DNA from: Piezodorus guildinii
Lineage: Eukaryota > Arthropoda > Insecta > Hemiptera > Pentatomidae
Direction: 5' to 3'
DNA length: 64,000 nucleotides
Assembly (NCBI GenBank): GCA_023052935.1
Contig: CM041292.1
Coordinates: 29,151,454-29,215,453 of the forward strand
This document shows positions 11,831-24,021 of this stretch, one piece after another. The position numbers were made by a program, and so were the translations under genes. Each line of letters begins with the position of its first letter. The stretch's first letter is position 1. The notes beneath the pieces were generated by a model. That model saw only the letters and a program-made list of their open reading frames with translations. It had not been told where the DNA came from and did no database searches.

Positions 11831-12945
11831 GCCTGGTTCTTTTTTCTTCATTTCCATTTTCCCTACTAGGTCACTTCTAGAATATAGAGTTTTGGTGGAG
11901 GCGTTTCGCAAGCAATTTACGTGATACAGTGTACCCACTTAAAAATCTAAATGTATGCCTTATATTTAAGATTTAGGGGACCTTGGCATAGAAATGATTG
12001 TATAACAGTTCCGCAAATAATTCTTGTTGGGAACTACTCAGGTATGAGGTAGTCCCTCCCCCGATCCTCTCGACCGACTCTTATGGAATCTAGTTTGAAA
12101 ATAACTGATTTTTTCCTATGGAGTTAAACAGGAATCTTTTAGGAGTACCTGACCTTTCAATAACTTGGTACAACCATTCGAAGCACTACATAACTAAGAT
12201 TATTTTACTCCCTTCAACAACTCTCGTTTAAACTCGCGACTTAGAGCATAGAAGACTGTTTGTTTAATTTATATGAACCCCTTCAGAGTCCAAGCGTATA
12301 TATAGACCGTTCATAGGTTGCAGAAGTTCAGGTTGTAATCTCTATTATTATATATATGTATAAAATGATAACTCGATTTTAATCTTCGCGAACCGAAAAC
12401 AGGTGAGAGCACAGAGGTAAAATAATGGGAATCTTGTGGAAACTTAATTACACTTTTAAATTTTTTCATTTTAAACATATAATAGTAATAAAACATATAA
12501 AAAAGGAACAGTTGATATTTCTACAGTTTTTGAATACATACATAGACAATTAAACCAATTTTGATTTAAATTTCTCATTTCTGGTGATGATTAAATATAA
12601 CCATGAATAGAGCTTATAAAATAAACAGATTTTCTTGCTAATTGATCATAGTGATAAACTCTAAATCTGTCAGAAAGAGCATTTTTAACATAAACTCCAT
12701 TAGAATTGCATAAATAATAAAATGCTTTTCATTGCTCTGAGATCAATTCTTGCTGAAGCATGTAAAGTTCGAATGGTTTGATCATATAACCTGAAAATCG
12801 ACATATTTTCTCAAACAAAACGCACACACATTACTCCATTATTATTAGATTACTAAAACATATAGAAATCTTATTGGATTCATCAAAACATAATGACAAT
12901 ATAATGTAAATTGCGCGAATATCCCATTCCTTAGTTGCTTATTGA
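11831..12945. other. No recognised feature
   Basis: Mixed AT-rich and moderately GC-containing sequence (11840-12250 is richer). No coding frame or window-internal repeat found. Confidence 0.4.
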
Positions 12946-12949
12946 ATTA

Positions 12950-13090
12950 ATGGTAACCAAATCAAACCAGGAAAATCTTTATAAGGAGATGCAGGAGTTG
13001 TATGTTTGCTATGACACAGAGGCTGATAGAGCTAATGAGAAATCTAGAGCCGCTTGGATTGGAAATGGAGAGAAGACCAAAGGTCTGTGA
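12950..13090 (+). other. Short frame of protein-like composition, uncertain
   Basis: A 46-codon frame from ATG at 12950 to TGA at 13088. It contains KEMQELYVCYDTEADRANEK and then SRAAWIGNGEKTK. The run is GC-richer than its flanks. The tail faintly recalls the SRxxWxxxGEKNT motif before the RT domain of some LINEs, so it may be a retroelement relic. It could equally be part of a host exon. I do not recognise it. Confidence 0.2.
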
Positions 13091-13199
13091 CCGTTAACGA
13101 ACCACAAAGGCTGAGTGCGGTGGGTCACCATCCGCTGTCTTTTCCTCCACTATAGGGAGGGGACCTTTCCCTGCACTGTCGGTTAAAATCCCTCTTTTT

Positions 13200-13708
13200 C
13201 CGATTCTCAACATCCTAAGGGTTGTTTGCAAAGTTTAATCATTAAAACCTTACTTAAGTTGCTCATGGCATTTTTACAATCCAAACAGATTGATGTATAA
13301 GTGGAAGTAGATCAGTTTAAGGAGATTTGCAAATAAAAATGGATCGTAGGAGATATAGATAAGGTTTAATTACACCAATTTGGGTGGGACCTCCGATTTT
13401 AGATTTATTAATTTTTCTGCTTATGATAATCAGCGCGGAGAGTGTATTTTATATTCTGTAGGAACCCTATAATTTATGCAAATGGTCATAGGTGTAGGCG
13501 TGGTAGTGCAATGTTGGGGAGGAAGACGCAGCTTTACTAGACCAAAAACCAACATTTTATAATGGGTAAAAAATAAGAGAACTTTATAATAACAGTTATG
13601 GTTAGAAGTTGTCTTAATTATAAATGAAGTAAAATTAAAATATGTATTAAGTCTATGTTTATAAGGGAATCTTTTTATATTTTCAAGCCATCAGCCATTT
13701 AAGAATGA
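13200..13708. other. No recognised feature
   Basis: AT-rich stretch with a GC-richer patch near 13380-13520. Nothing identifiable. Confidence 0.35.
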
Positions 13709-13709
13709 G

Positions 13710-13820
13710 ACATATGAGAATTAAAACAAATACTAATAAATCCCATCAAATCACCTCTACCTGTGGCCTCCTGCCCCACTGCATCCTTTAACAATATCTC
13801 GCTTACTAATTGAGGAATAA
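13710..13820 (+). mobile_element. Family A LINE, small internal fragment
   Basis: About 110 bp matching the segment that encodes IK-N-NKSHQIT in family A (GAGAATTAAAACAAATACTA, then AAATCCCATCAAATCACC), with a deletion before CCTGCCCCACTGCATCC. It has no tail, so it is a relic of a larger deleted copy. Confidence 0.6.
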
Positions 13821-13865
13821 AAAAATAAAGTGACGCTGAATGAATGAACAATAAAACTAATAAAA

Positions 13866-14745
13866 AAAAATCTGGTGCGGGCAACACACGACATTCACTT
13901 ACCCCTATATTTAGAATCGATTAAAGAATTTTGAAATTCAGTAAAAGATAAAAATGTTTGAAACCATTAAAGAATTAATTAAATGGATTTTCTATAGAAA
14001 CATGTGTTTTATTAAAAAATCTATCTAAAATAATCATTTAGTTTTATCGGCTTTTCATCACTCTCTATTAACTTTTAAAAGATTGTGTATGAGATAATAT
14101 TTTTTTCTAAAATCTTTAGCTTTCCAACGGTATATCGTACATGCATATTGCTGTTCTTATGTTCAAAAACGAAAAATTGCATTAAAAAAATATTTTTTCT
14201 GTTTTCTCTCCTTTTTTTTGGTATCGAATTCACTCAATTTATATATTTACCTGTTTTTCAACAGTGGTAACAAGATAATATAGTTATTTTTATAAGATCA
14301 ACAAAATTAAAGGTACTTTAGAGGAAGAAAATTTAAAATATCGGCATTTAAGCCCTGTCAGACCATTTTAATCAGAATAAAACCTACATGATATTAAAGC
14401 CCAATAAATTTTACATCGGTATAGCGAGTTTGATTAAAATCGTCGGAACCGTTTTCAAGAAAATCGAAAAAAGGTGCAAAATGCATGGTTTAAAGTGCCT
14501 CTTCTGGTAAGCTCATTTTGATGAAAAAAGTTTTTTCACGTCTCGGGCGTATAGTTGTCTTAAATATGAAATTTCATTTTTATAGGACTTACCGTTTCCG
14601 CCCGGGAGTTACCACACACACACACAGACCTTTTTGCGGGACTTGGTTATTTGGTATCAGGGGACCCTAAAACGTGTATTTCCGTTGAATACTGGAATTC
14701 GAAAATTTTCACGATCGCAATACTTCCCCTTACTATATATAGTAA
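13866..14745 (-). mobile_element. Family T element, copy 1
   Basis: Roughly 880-bp copy in reverse orientation. Its 3' end is at the left: TCTGGTGCGGGCAACACACG, then ACATTCACTTAC at 13891-13902, one base off the consensus terminal repeat. The short (AC)n tract is at 14612-14626. The right end stops in the palindrome TTACTATATATAGTAA without the outer GTAAGTGAAAGT. No coding capacity. Followed directly by a partial duplicate (14746-14881). Confidence 0.8.
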
Positions 14746-14881
14746 TGGTATCGAATTCATTCAATTTATATATTTACCTGTTTTTCAACAGTGGTAAAAA
14801 GATAATATAGTTATTTTTATAGGATCAACAAAATTAAAGGTACTTTGGGGGAAGAATGTTTAAAATATCGGCATTTAAGCC
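14746..14881 (-). repeat. Partial second unit of family T
   Basis: Duplicates 14219-14357 (GGTATCGAATTCATTCAATT onward) directly after copy 1. It stops at GGCATTTAAGCCC, where the family B LINE begins. It looks like half of a tandem or rearranged family T unit, cut by the LINE. Confidence 0.75.
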
Positions 14882-15755
14882 CATTTTTTTTCTTATCCCC
14901 ATGGGAGTTGGGGTTAGAAATCGGAAATAGAGGAAGGAATATGGGATCTCTTTTTCTGCATTACATGCATTATAAGAGGGGAGAGAGGGTACGAAAATGT
15001 TAGGTATATAGGAGCGAATAGGAGTCACGTCTCGTGATGGGACTCGCTAGTCTTTCTGAGTCAGTTAGTCAAGTTATGGTTGGTCAGTCTAGTCTGGGGG
15101 TCTGTACATAGTCTTGCCAGCGCTGTGGCCGTCCTGTCGGAGTCAGTGTGTTAAACAGTGGGTTCGTGCAGTACCGGAGACTATCAAAGAATTTGACATG
15201 TCTAAGGGAGATAAACTATGTCGAATGAAGCTCGAAGGTGTCGTTTATTTGGTCTTTCTTCGTCCGTTGTAGAGAAGTAGACCTCACTATTCGTCTCAGT
15301 TCTTCATTTTGAAACTGCTGGAGCTTTTTTGCTATGGTTGGTAATATATTAGTTAACATCGATGCTCCGTATAGGAGGGCCGATCTAATTAATGATTTAT
15401 AGATTAATATTTTCAGGCGGAGGGATAGATTTGGCGACGTTAGTAAATGATTTAGTCGATAGGACTTGGTCCTAGCCGAGCTAAACTTTTTGAGGCAGTG
15501 ATTAGACAATTTGAGGTGCCTGTCAAGGGTGATGCCCAGGTAAACGATCCGATTGCCGGCTTGTTTTTGATTCCCGCTACCTCGTAGGTCTTCAGTAGAC
15601 GGCGCTTATTCTTCTGGAAACAAAAATAATACAGTCCGTCTTCTTAGGATTAACTGTAATATTTAATCTTTCCAGTATTTATGTAATCCCATTACAAGCC
15701 AACTCCGCCTGATGTAGAGCTGTATCTGCGTTCATCGAGCTACTGTAGTTATTTT
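14882..15755 (-). mobile_element. Family B Jockey-like LINE, 3' fragment
   Basis: Minus-strand LINE end inserted into family T sequence. The short tail is TTTTTTTTC at 14885-14893. The frame at 15216-15509 reads ARTKSYRLNHLLTSPNLSL and LRRIVRSTSLQRTKKD, matching the thumb region of the near-complete copy at 27914-29647. Reading upstream on its strand, GIT-LDRHLKL and VNPKKTDCIIF follow in shifted frames. The catalytic YADD part is absent. The 3' UTR (14900-15190) matches that of the fragment at 24540-24920. Confidence 0.82.
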
Positions 15756-16906
15756 TGAAAAAAAGAGATAAATATGTTCAGAGTTTTGGATTCGGTAAAG
15801 CGAGATTTTCGGGGGGAAAAAAATATATATTCAAGTCACAAATTATGATCGATGTAATTCCACTGAAATTCGGTTATTATTGAGCATAATTTGCATTTTT
15901 TTTATAAATAAAAATCTTACTAAATCGTGTTACAGTTAATTTGTCCTAAATCATTGTCACTCTTTCATATTCCTTGTTATTGTTTACGGTTAGAGTTGAT
16001 ATTTATTAATATAGATGACAATAAGGAGATCATCTTATTTCATAAAATGGGAACGTTAGATGAGGGCGAAGACACACAATGAGAGAGGCAGGCCGGCAAA
16101 CGAAGGTATTGTCCCGACAAATGTATTAATGCGAGCAGGGGGCTCTCCCTTCACAAAAGCTGGCCATTGTCTCAAAGAAACAATATAAGTTTTATTGTGG
16201 ACCAGTCTTTGTCGCTTGGCATCCCTCCGGATATTTTGTATCTTTTTATTTGTGTTACAGTTTCCTCTTACACCCTATGATATTCTCGTATCAACATCGT
16301 CTCTACACGTGTGCACTACATTCAGGACTTGCGTTATATTACGCGTTCTTGAATATTGTTTTAAATAAATATATTTTTCTAGAGATGTAACATAATGTCC
16401 AATCATAACAATGATAAGAAGCCTCATTGAATATTTATATAGTTAAGAAAAATTGTACTAACGCTCAGTAATTCTTTGTAATAAACCTTTGCAAAGGACC
16501 TTTTTGTTTTATTATTATTATTTTTTTTTAATGATTTTTTTTTATTTTAGAACTATCTTTATTTATACTATATAAATTTTATTTTTATATCGAACACACA
16601 ACAAATTCCGTCTTTACTAGACTATTTTTTTTTTTTTTTTTTAATATTTCTTATCCACCTGATTTTTTGAACTCAATGATCCTCACCTCTTACATTGAAC
16701 TTCTGAACTCGACATAAAGGAAAGTTTTTAAATATGGTTGTTGATAAGATATGTTATACGCACATAACTATGATTTTGTATATATTTTTACGATGGATGG
16801 ACAAGTAATTAGAATACCAAAACAAGAAATATCATTTTGGCAACTGTAATCGAAAGAGCTACGATATAGCTTATTAAATATTGCAGTTATTGAAACTGAA
16901 TTTTTT
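15756..16906. other. AT-rich flank with one GC-richer island
   Basis: Mostly A/T runs, including T18 near 16625-16642. The island 16060-16330 is unique and richer in GC; its SOX-like word cluster is listed separately. Confidence 0.4.
16164..16198. promoter_or_regulatory. SOX-like word cluster in a unique island
   Basis: CCATTGT (reverse of ACAATGG) at 16164-16170, AACAATA at 16179-16185 and TATTGT at 16193-16198 lie within 35 bp, inside the GC-richer island 16060-16330. The spacing would suit HMG-box proteins. The inference rests on short words only. Confidence 0.2.
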
Positions 16907-17829
16907 ACTTTCACTTACTATATATAGTAAGGGGAAGTATTTCGATCGTGAAAATTTTCGAATTCCAGTATTCAACGGAAATACACGTTTTAGGGTCCCC
17001 TGATACCAAATAACCAAGTCCCGCAAAAAGGTCTGTGTGTGTGTGTGTGTGTGTGTGTCTGTGTGTGTGTGTGTGTGGTAACTCCTGGGCGGAAACGGTA
17101 AGTCCTATGAAACTGAAATTTCATATTTAAGACAACTATACGCCCGAGACGTGACAAAACTTTTTTCATCAAAATGAGCTTACCAGAAGAGGCACTTTAT
17201 ACCATGCATTTTGCACCTTTTTTCGATTTTCTCAAAAACGGTTCCGACGATTTTGATTAAACTCGCTATATCGATGTAAAATTTAATAGGCTTTAATATC
17301 ATGTAGATTTTATTCTGATTAAAATGGTCTGACAGGGCTTAAATGCCGATATTTTAAATTTTCTTCCCCTAAAGTACCTTTAATTTTGTAGATTCAATAA
17401 TAATAACTAGATTATCTTATTAACGCTGATGAAAAACTGGTAAGTATATAAATTGAATAAACTCGATACCCAACTAAAGGAGAAAACAGAAAATATATTT
17501 TTTTAATGCAATTTTTCGTTTTTGAACATAAGAGCAGTAATATACATGTATGATATACCGTTGGAAAGCTAAAGATTTTAGAAAAAATATCTCATACACA
17601 AGCTTTTAAAAGTTAATAGAGAGTGATGAAATGAACGTAAAACTAACTGATTATTTTAGATAATAATATAATACATTTTTTAATCAAACACATGTTTCTA
17701 TAGAAATTTAATTTGATTAATTCCTTAATAATTTCACGTATATTTATCTCTAACTGTATTTGAAAATTCTTTTATTGATTTTAAAAATGGAGGTAAGTGA
17801 AAGTCGTGTGTTGCCCCCACCAGATTTTT
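16907..17829 (+). mobile_element. Family T element, copy 2 (best preserved)
   Basis: About 920-bp element. The left terminal repeat ACTTTCACTTAC is at 16907-16918 and its inverse GTAAGTGAAAGT at 17793-17804. Beyond the right repeat a conserved tail continues (CGTGTGTTGC, then CACCAGATTTTT) to about 17829, so the ends are asymmetric. Inside are a palindrome TACTATATATAGTA just after the left repeat, a GT tract at 17035-17078, and conserved blocks on both sides of it. No reading frame longer than about 60 codons that is not low complexity, so the element is non-autonomous. It is flanked by T runs on both sides. Confidence 0.85.
17035..17078 (+). repeat. (GT)n microsatellite inside family T
   Basis: About 44 bp of GT repeats with one CT interruption. 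Tracts of different length occur at the same internal position in other family T copies (14612, 34583, 34861), so the microsatellite travels with the element. Confidence 0.95.
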
Positions 17830-19345
17830 ATTTTTACGCTACTATAGTTTGGTTACATATTTGACTCGCTTTAGTTATATTTTGTCAAGAATTGTTAGAC
17901 ATAAGTAATTGTGGATTTTTTTTGTATTTTACCAGGACACGGTAAGAGAATAATATTATAGGCAGACACTCCATATTCATTTATATAATTTACTTTTTTG
18001 CTTCATTGAATACTGGCTCAACAACCCCCAAACCTAATGTTTTAAACAGATAGATAGTTTTTTGAAATTTAATTTGAACTTTTGGTTTTCTTTAACTTGT
18101 TATTATTTACTGTTATTGTGCATCTCTTTTTTCTTAGTTATTTTTAACTGAGTTAGAAAAAAAATAAAATCTGAAGATCATTAAATAGTGGTTTTTGGTT
18201 TAAAACTTATGAAAAAACAAAAATAACCACATTTTGTAATGCTAGTATAGTCAATTTTTTTTTAAAATCAAAATTTGTATCGATTATTCTAGTATTTTTA
18301 CGAAATTCGTAAATTTAGAATTTCGCTAAAAATGTATGATAATTGCTTATATTGCAGATATTTCTCACGATAATGTAAAAAAGATTTTAAAAGCTCCCAT
18401 TCCTGAATTATACTTCGTCATGGCATACATTAATTGTAGGACGTGTCTTGCGCGTTAGTTTTACCCGACTGCTGCGACTACTTAATAGCAAGTTGGATTC
18501 ATATAGATGTTTTTGTTTTTTTTTCTAATGCGAGAGAAGCTGTATGTCAATGTGAAACGAAACAATTGCGCACTCATGACGAGGGCGGCGTACCGTTAAC
18601 GTTTGGAACGGTTGCAGTTGAGAAGTTTGAATAGTATTCCATAATGGTTAGAGGTCCAAGTGGTTCCAAATACTCGCTCCTCTAAACAGTTTTTATGAGA
18701 TTCATTTCCTACTGACATATCATCATAAATATTAAACACAGCTCGAAATCCTGATATTGGTTTGTAAAATAAGATTCTAGGATTTTTCAATTTATTGCTC
18801 TCTGTGTTTATAAAATCATTTTTACTTTATTTTTCCAAAAAAAAAAAAATTATTTAAAGTGCTTTTATGAATCGGTTTCAACCAAGATCCATCTTATTTA
18901 AGTGGTGTTTTGCTTGCTCACAGTATAATATAAAATAAAACAATCATTTTCGTTATTTAATGATTTTTATTCTCGAAAAAAAAAATCCACTGCACAGACG
19001 GTTCATAACATATTCAGTGTGTATAGCAAAGATGCCTTAGGAAAATGCACCGCACGTTAGAGGATTGCTAGATTCAGAGCCGGAAATTTTTACTTGAAAG
19101 ATGCAAAGTGCTCAGATCTTCCTAACTGTTCTTGATGACCAAAAGTTAAAAAGAATACCTGACACATTGCAACATGTAAGAGATCCAAATGGGTCATATA
19201 TAATTGATTAAAACTCAGTTCAAAAATATATCAATGAATAAAAGTACCGCTTCACTCACATTTATGGTCTTTGCAGTATCTCAAAAATTACTATAGTACT
19301 TAAGCTGAATTATTTCGTGGAGTTTATCTTAACGAATACATGTGA
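17830..19345. other. AT-rich sequence with a GC-richer island
   Basis: No repeat recognised. 18420-18800 is a unique island of higher GC with two short overlapping frames on opposite strands (63 and 64 codons), neither with a recognisable motif. 19000-19200 is a second modest island. Confidence 0.35.
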
Positions 19346-19349
19346 TATA

Positions 19350-19690
19350 AGGTACTAAACCATCAAATTCTTCCCGTCTCCAATCCCTACAATCCAAAAT
19401 CCTTCGTATAATCCTCAATGATATTACGATGATCATTGATTTTTTAACTAATAAACTGATTCATAAAGACCTTAATGTTCCGTATGTTGCTGATTTGGCT
19501 CGATCTAGATACCATTTCTTTCATGACAAACTCCATTTCCGCCCTAATCCTCTAGTTTCAATCCTTTCTTCCTCTTCAATTCCTGACAATCCTCTGAGGC
19601 GTCTGAAAAAGAAGATGGCTCCGAGACATTCAATTTAGTATATTTTTAGAGTGCTTCTCTACATGTTTCATGCCTTTTTATATTTCACTC
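19350..19690 (+). mobile_element. Family A LINE, 3' fragment
   Basis: Begins at ACTAAACCATCAAATTCTTC, within the WGSTKPSNSS block, and continues through HKDLNVPYVADLARSRYHFF to the C-terminus, which has one indel after RLKK. The 3' UTR starts (GAGTGC) but no A-tail is seen, so the true end is lost. Confidence 0.8.
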
Positions 19691-20939
19691 AAATTTCCTT
19701 GATGTTATTCCATAAGGGGACTAAAACATATTTCGTATTAGAAATGGAAAAAATTATTTTTTAAATCTGAAAACGTATTAGTTTTAAGTGATAAGCTTCA
19801 CTCAGGACTGGTATTAATTCACATTTACATAGCAAATAAGTCGTGTTGTAACGTCTAACTGATTATAGAATAAATTTTAATACGCTAAATAATAGGTCTA
19901 TTCGTTGAAGATAAAAAAAGTTAAACGGATAACTAGTCATTGTCTATACAGGTATATAATACCAAAAAACGCAGGTTCACCTAATGAAGAATTATTTGTA
20001 TATATATATATATATAATTTTTTTCGTAAACGAAAGATAATATTCTCATAATACTCCTTTTTTTTAAGTTTTCATTTTTCGATCCATTCAATTCACATTT
20101 ATTTATCTTACAATGAAATAATAATGAAACTTGGTTTTAACAAAGATATCAAAAGCTGTAATAATTCAAAGTATTCAAGACATTATAAAGCACTTACTGA
20201 ATATGTATCCGAGGGTTTCCAGTTTAATAAAAGCTGAAATACTTGAAAGAAATACCGTGCATTATACTCTTATGTTCTTGACAACAATTTATGACCTGGC
20301 CATGACTCCTTACGACGAAATTTTCCCATTAAATGTAAATTGTAATATATCAAGATGATATCACGACGGGTCCTTTCATATTCCTACCCCATACTTTACT
20401 TAGCATAGCAGCATCTTTCTTTCTCTTTTTTTTTTTTTTTTTTTATCTTTAAATAAGGGAAAGAATGGTATGCTTTAATTTTGAGCTATCACCAACTTTT
20501 TCATTTAAAGTAGATTTCTTATTAAAATATTGAAGTTAAAAGGCCGATAATCATGAATTTTTGTGTCAATGCAATCTCCCTAAATAAAAAGGAAAATTTT
20601 GATTCTGTGAATTTTTTTTTTACAAATTTATAAACCTAATGAGCTATAAACATGGAAAAAAAATTAAAAATTTTTTAAATAAGATTTTTTTATCAGAACA
20701 AGTCTTTCCTATCGTACTTCAATTGGATATTGTACGCTTATGAACAACTCCACTTTTGTTTTTCATTTTCAAAACGGACTCTTTCTATTAAAAAAAAAAA
20801 AAAAAAAATAGGTGAAAGCGATACACGCCTATCACTTACTTCGACTATTAAATATACATTAATTTAAAAAATATTTTAAGTAGATTTTAAAAAACGTGTA
20901 TTCTTTTTGTTGAAAATATAGGATTTAGATTAAATAATG
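19691..20939. other. AT-rich sequence, nothing firm
   Basis: Holds a short TA repeat (about 20000-20014), T runs (20428-20444) and A runs (20791-20808). The 75-codon frame 20131-20358 is not low complexity but matches nothing I know. Confidence 0.35.
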
Positions 20940-21640
20940 AAAATACATTAAATTGTTAATCAGTAATAAGATTATTAACTTTTCGTCACTTTATAACACT
21001 TATTTACAACTTCGTGTATCAGATAATATTTTTTCTAAAATCTTTCTTTCCCAGCGGTTATATCAAACGCCTATGTTACGTTCTTGTTATAAAACAAAAA
21101 AAAATTACATAAAAATATAGTTTTTCTCTCTAGTTGGTAATCAAATTTGCCCAGCTTGTATATTTAGCCGTCCTTCATAAATGGTATTAAGATTATATGC
21201 TTAATCTTTTATAACGTACAAAACTAAAGGTAGTTTAGAGGAAGAAAATTTAAAATATCGGCATTTAAGCCCTGTAAGACTATTTCAATCAGAATGAAAC
21301 CTACATATTAAAGCCTATTAAATTTTACATCATTAAAGCGAGTTTAATCCAAATCGTTAGAGGCATTTTTAAAAAAAACTTGGCTCCTCTGGTTGGCCGA
21401 TTCAGATGAAAAAGTTGTTGTAACATTTCGGACGTAGAGTTGTCTAAAATATAAATTTACGGTTTTTCAGCTAGACTTAACACATACACACTTGGACTCA
21501 CCTTTTTTTGGGACATGGTCATTAGGGCTCAGGGGTCCTTAAAACGTGTATTTTTCTGTCAAAACCTGGCATTAAAAATTTTCACGATTGCAATACTTTC
21601 CCCTGCTATATATTTCATATACAGGTAAGTGGAAGTAAAA
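20940..21640 (-). mobile_element. Family T element, copy 3 (diverged)
   Basis: Reverse-orientation copy. The terminal repeat at the right is GTAAGTGGAAGT (21625-21636). Inside, the blocks ATTTAAAATATCGGCATT, the CACACTTGG remnant of the GT tract and GTCCTTAAAACGTGT are in family order. The left (3') terminus is lost. Divergence is greater than for copies 1, 2 and 58281. Confidence 0.7.
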
Positions 21641-22599
21641 AACAAATGCCCCCTCAAAATTCGAAGTATTTAAAATTGAAGTTTCGAAATGCGTAGAAAC
21701 CGAATAAAGAAAAAAAAAAATCAGTCGCCCGTGGGTTTTTTCCTAAACTACAGGTCCGATTTTTTTCAAAATATTGCACAAAATACCAGGGCATCCTAGG
21801 ATAGGTTGTCTCCTCAATTTTGATATCCGCCGATCTGTTTTGAGTCGGAGACCGATTTAATAACTTAGGTTTATTTAAAGGAAATTGTTTATAGAATGTT
21901 CTAAATAGGACGCCGCGTTAAATGGACTGTTAATTAAGCGCTATCAAAAATACAAGAGCTAGTTTTTGTTTATTACGCCTGGGCAATGGTAATTCAGAAC
22001 AACAGCCTTCAGGAAAGTGAAATATTTTCCCTGATTAGAGTTGAAAAAATTGGCGGACCTCTACAACTGACCCCACAAGTGAGTGCTCCGACAGAATACA
22101 AATTAAATTTACAACTGAATACCAACAGGCATTAGTACTCATTTAAAAAATAATAGAAGTATGTTATGGTAGGTGGAGACGACACTGTTTTGAGGGATAA
22201 CATTTGTTTTTCGATAAGGGGGTGCGGTGTTGGACAGATGGACTTGCCCCGCGGCCTGATTAAAAGCAAACACAGCTCTATTGTTTGCCCAGGGAAAAAT
22301 ACCATCTCACACCGGATATTGTACCCCGCATCTTACCCAACGTCTCTGTCGCGTTTTCTTATTTGACAGAACGACGAAAATAATGTCAAAATTAACAGCT
22401 TGGGTAGATGCGGAATATTATAAAATAAATAAATGTCACAATTACAAAGAAAATCAGTAATATTGTTGAAGAGTTATTTATTATTATGCGCTTAAAGTTT
22501 AAGTCATTTAATGTAATCATTGTAAATATGCAAAATACAACATTAATAATATTTAATAAATAAATAAACGCCTCTAACTGTTTTATTTATTTATTTAAG
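21641..22599. other. Unique sequence with GC-richer island 22020-22400
   Basis: No repeat recognised. The island carries an inverted pair of forkhead-like words listed separately. The 66-codon frame at 22166-22366 lacks motifs. Confidence 0.35.
22266..22288. promoter_or_regulatory. Inverted pair of forkhead-like words
   Basis: GCAAACA at 22266-22272 and its exact inverse TGTTTGC at 22282-22288, separated by 9 bp, in a unique GC-richer island. Short-word evidence only. Confidence 0.2.
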
Positions 22600-23083
22600 C
22601 TCCATCTTGACACACGTCTTATTTGGAATTCTCTTACAAGGCTTGACGACAATAAACTACTCGTATATACCGACTACTAAAACACATACTAGGAAGAATG
22701 ATCGAAGCTACCTACTTACTACAAATAACTCATTTACATAACCATTATCAGATCGATTTGGACTAGACCATCAAATTCCTACCGCATCCAATTCGTGCAG
22801 TCCAAAATCCTTCGAATATTCCTAAATGCTTCTTACTTTGTTACTAATCAACTCATCCATACAGAACTGTATTTCCAATTAGTTGCTAACATAGCCGAAA
22901 ATAGATAAACCTCCTTTAATTCCAAACTACTCGCTCATACAAACACGCTTTTACGTAAACTCTCATCTACATCTATTCCAGATAATCGTCCGAGGTGCCT
23001 GAAAAGAAGGTGGTCTCGAGACCTGCTGATTAAATAAACATTAAAGTACTACCGTTGCGTAGATTCATTAAGACTTTTTTTTT
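22600..23083 (+). mobile_element. Family A LINE, diverged 3' fragment
   Basis: Starts at CATCTTGACACACGTCTTA (LDTRLIWN, the LTWNPHT region). It continues through TRPSNSYRIQ and the ILRIFLNASYFVTN block to GGTGCCTGAAAAGAAGGTGG at the C-terminus, followed by a stop, a short UTR and no A-tail. Frames are broken. Its product differs enough from the other copies to be an old subfamily member. Confidence 0.75.
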
Positions 23084-23239
23084 TTTTAATTGAAAATGTT
23101 GTTTGGGAATGGATGAAGAGGAAGTAATCGGACTGACGAAATTTGAATGCCAGAAGGATGTTGGAATCTTTGAATATCTTAAATTAAATTTAAAACAAGT
23201 ACATCGTAAAATTTAAGGCCATAACGGACTCTCGCTGTT

Positions 23240-23560
23240 CGAATCAATACTTTAAATATACCTGTACACGAAATATGTTGTAAGGGAATGGATTGCGTTC
23301 TTGAAAAATTTCTAATTCGAATTTTAACCTGAATCCTGAAAACACCAAGTCCTGCAAAAAGGTTAGTGTTTGTCTCTAAAAAGTGATAAGTTGTATACAA
23401 CAGAAATGTAAGTTCTTAAGAATCTCATAGACCTAACATGTTACAGCATATTTTTAAACAAAATCGAGGGATCAGAAGTGTGCCACTTAATACAGTGCAT
23501 TTTATATCTTCTTTAATTTAATTAAACTCCAAGATTAAAATCATTAGTTGTCAAGTGTCG
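23240..23560 (+). mobile_element. Family T element, diverged partial copy
   Basis: Blocks in family order are CCTGTACACGAAATATG (terminal region), GGAATGGATTGCG, ACCAAGTCCTGCAAAAAGGT, a remnant of the GT tract, TGTTACAGCATATTTT and AAGTGTGCCACTTAATAC. Ends are not preserved. Confidence 0.55.
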
Positions 23561-24021
23561 AAAGTTGTCCTAAATGAAGTATCCGACAGAACAGGCTCTC
23601 GACAATGATTAGTGATTATGTATGCTTCACTAGCAAATATTATTTAAATAAAATAGCAAACATAATTTCCCGTAAGTACTCTTTACCTAGGAAGAACTCG
23701 TCACTATTAAAACTACTTGTTTAAATTGTGCTGAAGTAGTATTTAAATCAAAGCAAACCAAGACAGTATTTCTGGAAAACTTACGTTTTTACTTGAAATG
23801 AAAGCACAAAGTACAACTATATTTTAGGCAAAAATCGAGGAATTATTCAAGATCCTAATAAATAAACTTTTTATTCTGATGTTTATGGTCGGCTGTTGAA
23901 ATTATTATATGTAGAAATAATCGGGAGGCAGTATTGTTAAAATATTTTAATTTTGCCGAAGTTCCAGCTCAAGCGTGTAACTATTACCAAGGCTCGACTT
24001 AAATGCTTGACATGATTCACT

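Noticed and set aside
16990..17172. Minus-strand frame rich in His-Thr repeats
   Set aside because: Translation of the GT microsatellite inside family T.
13866..17829. Family T as a Helitron or CACTA element
   Set aside because: It has inverted repeats and lacks the 3' hairpin-CTRR end of Helitrons, and its termini do not begin CACTA/CACTG; I left its class open.
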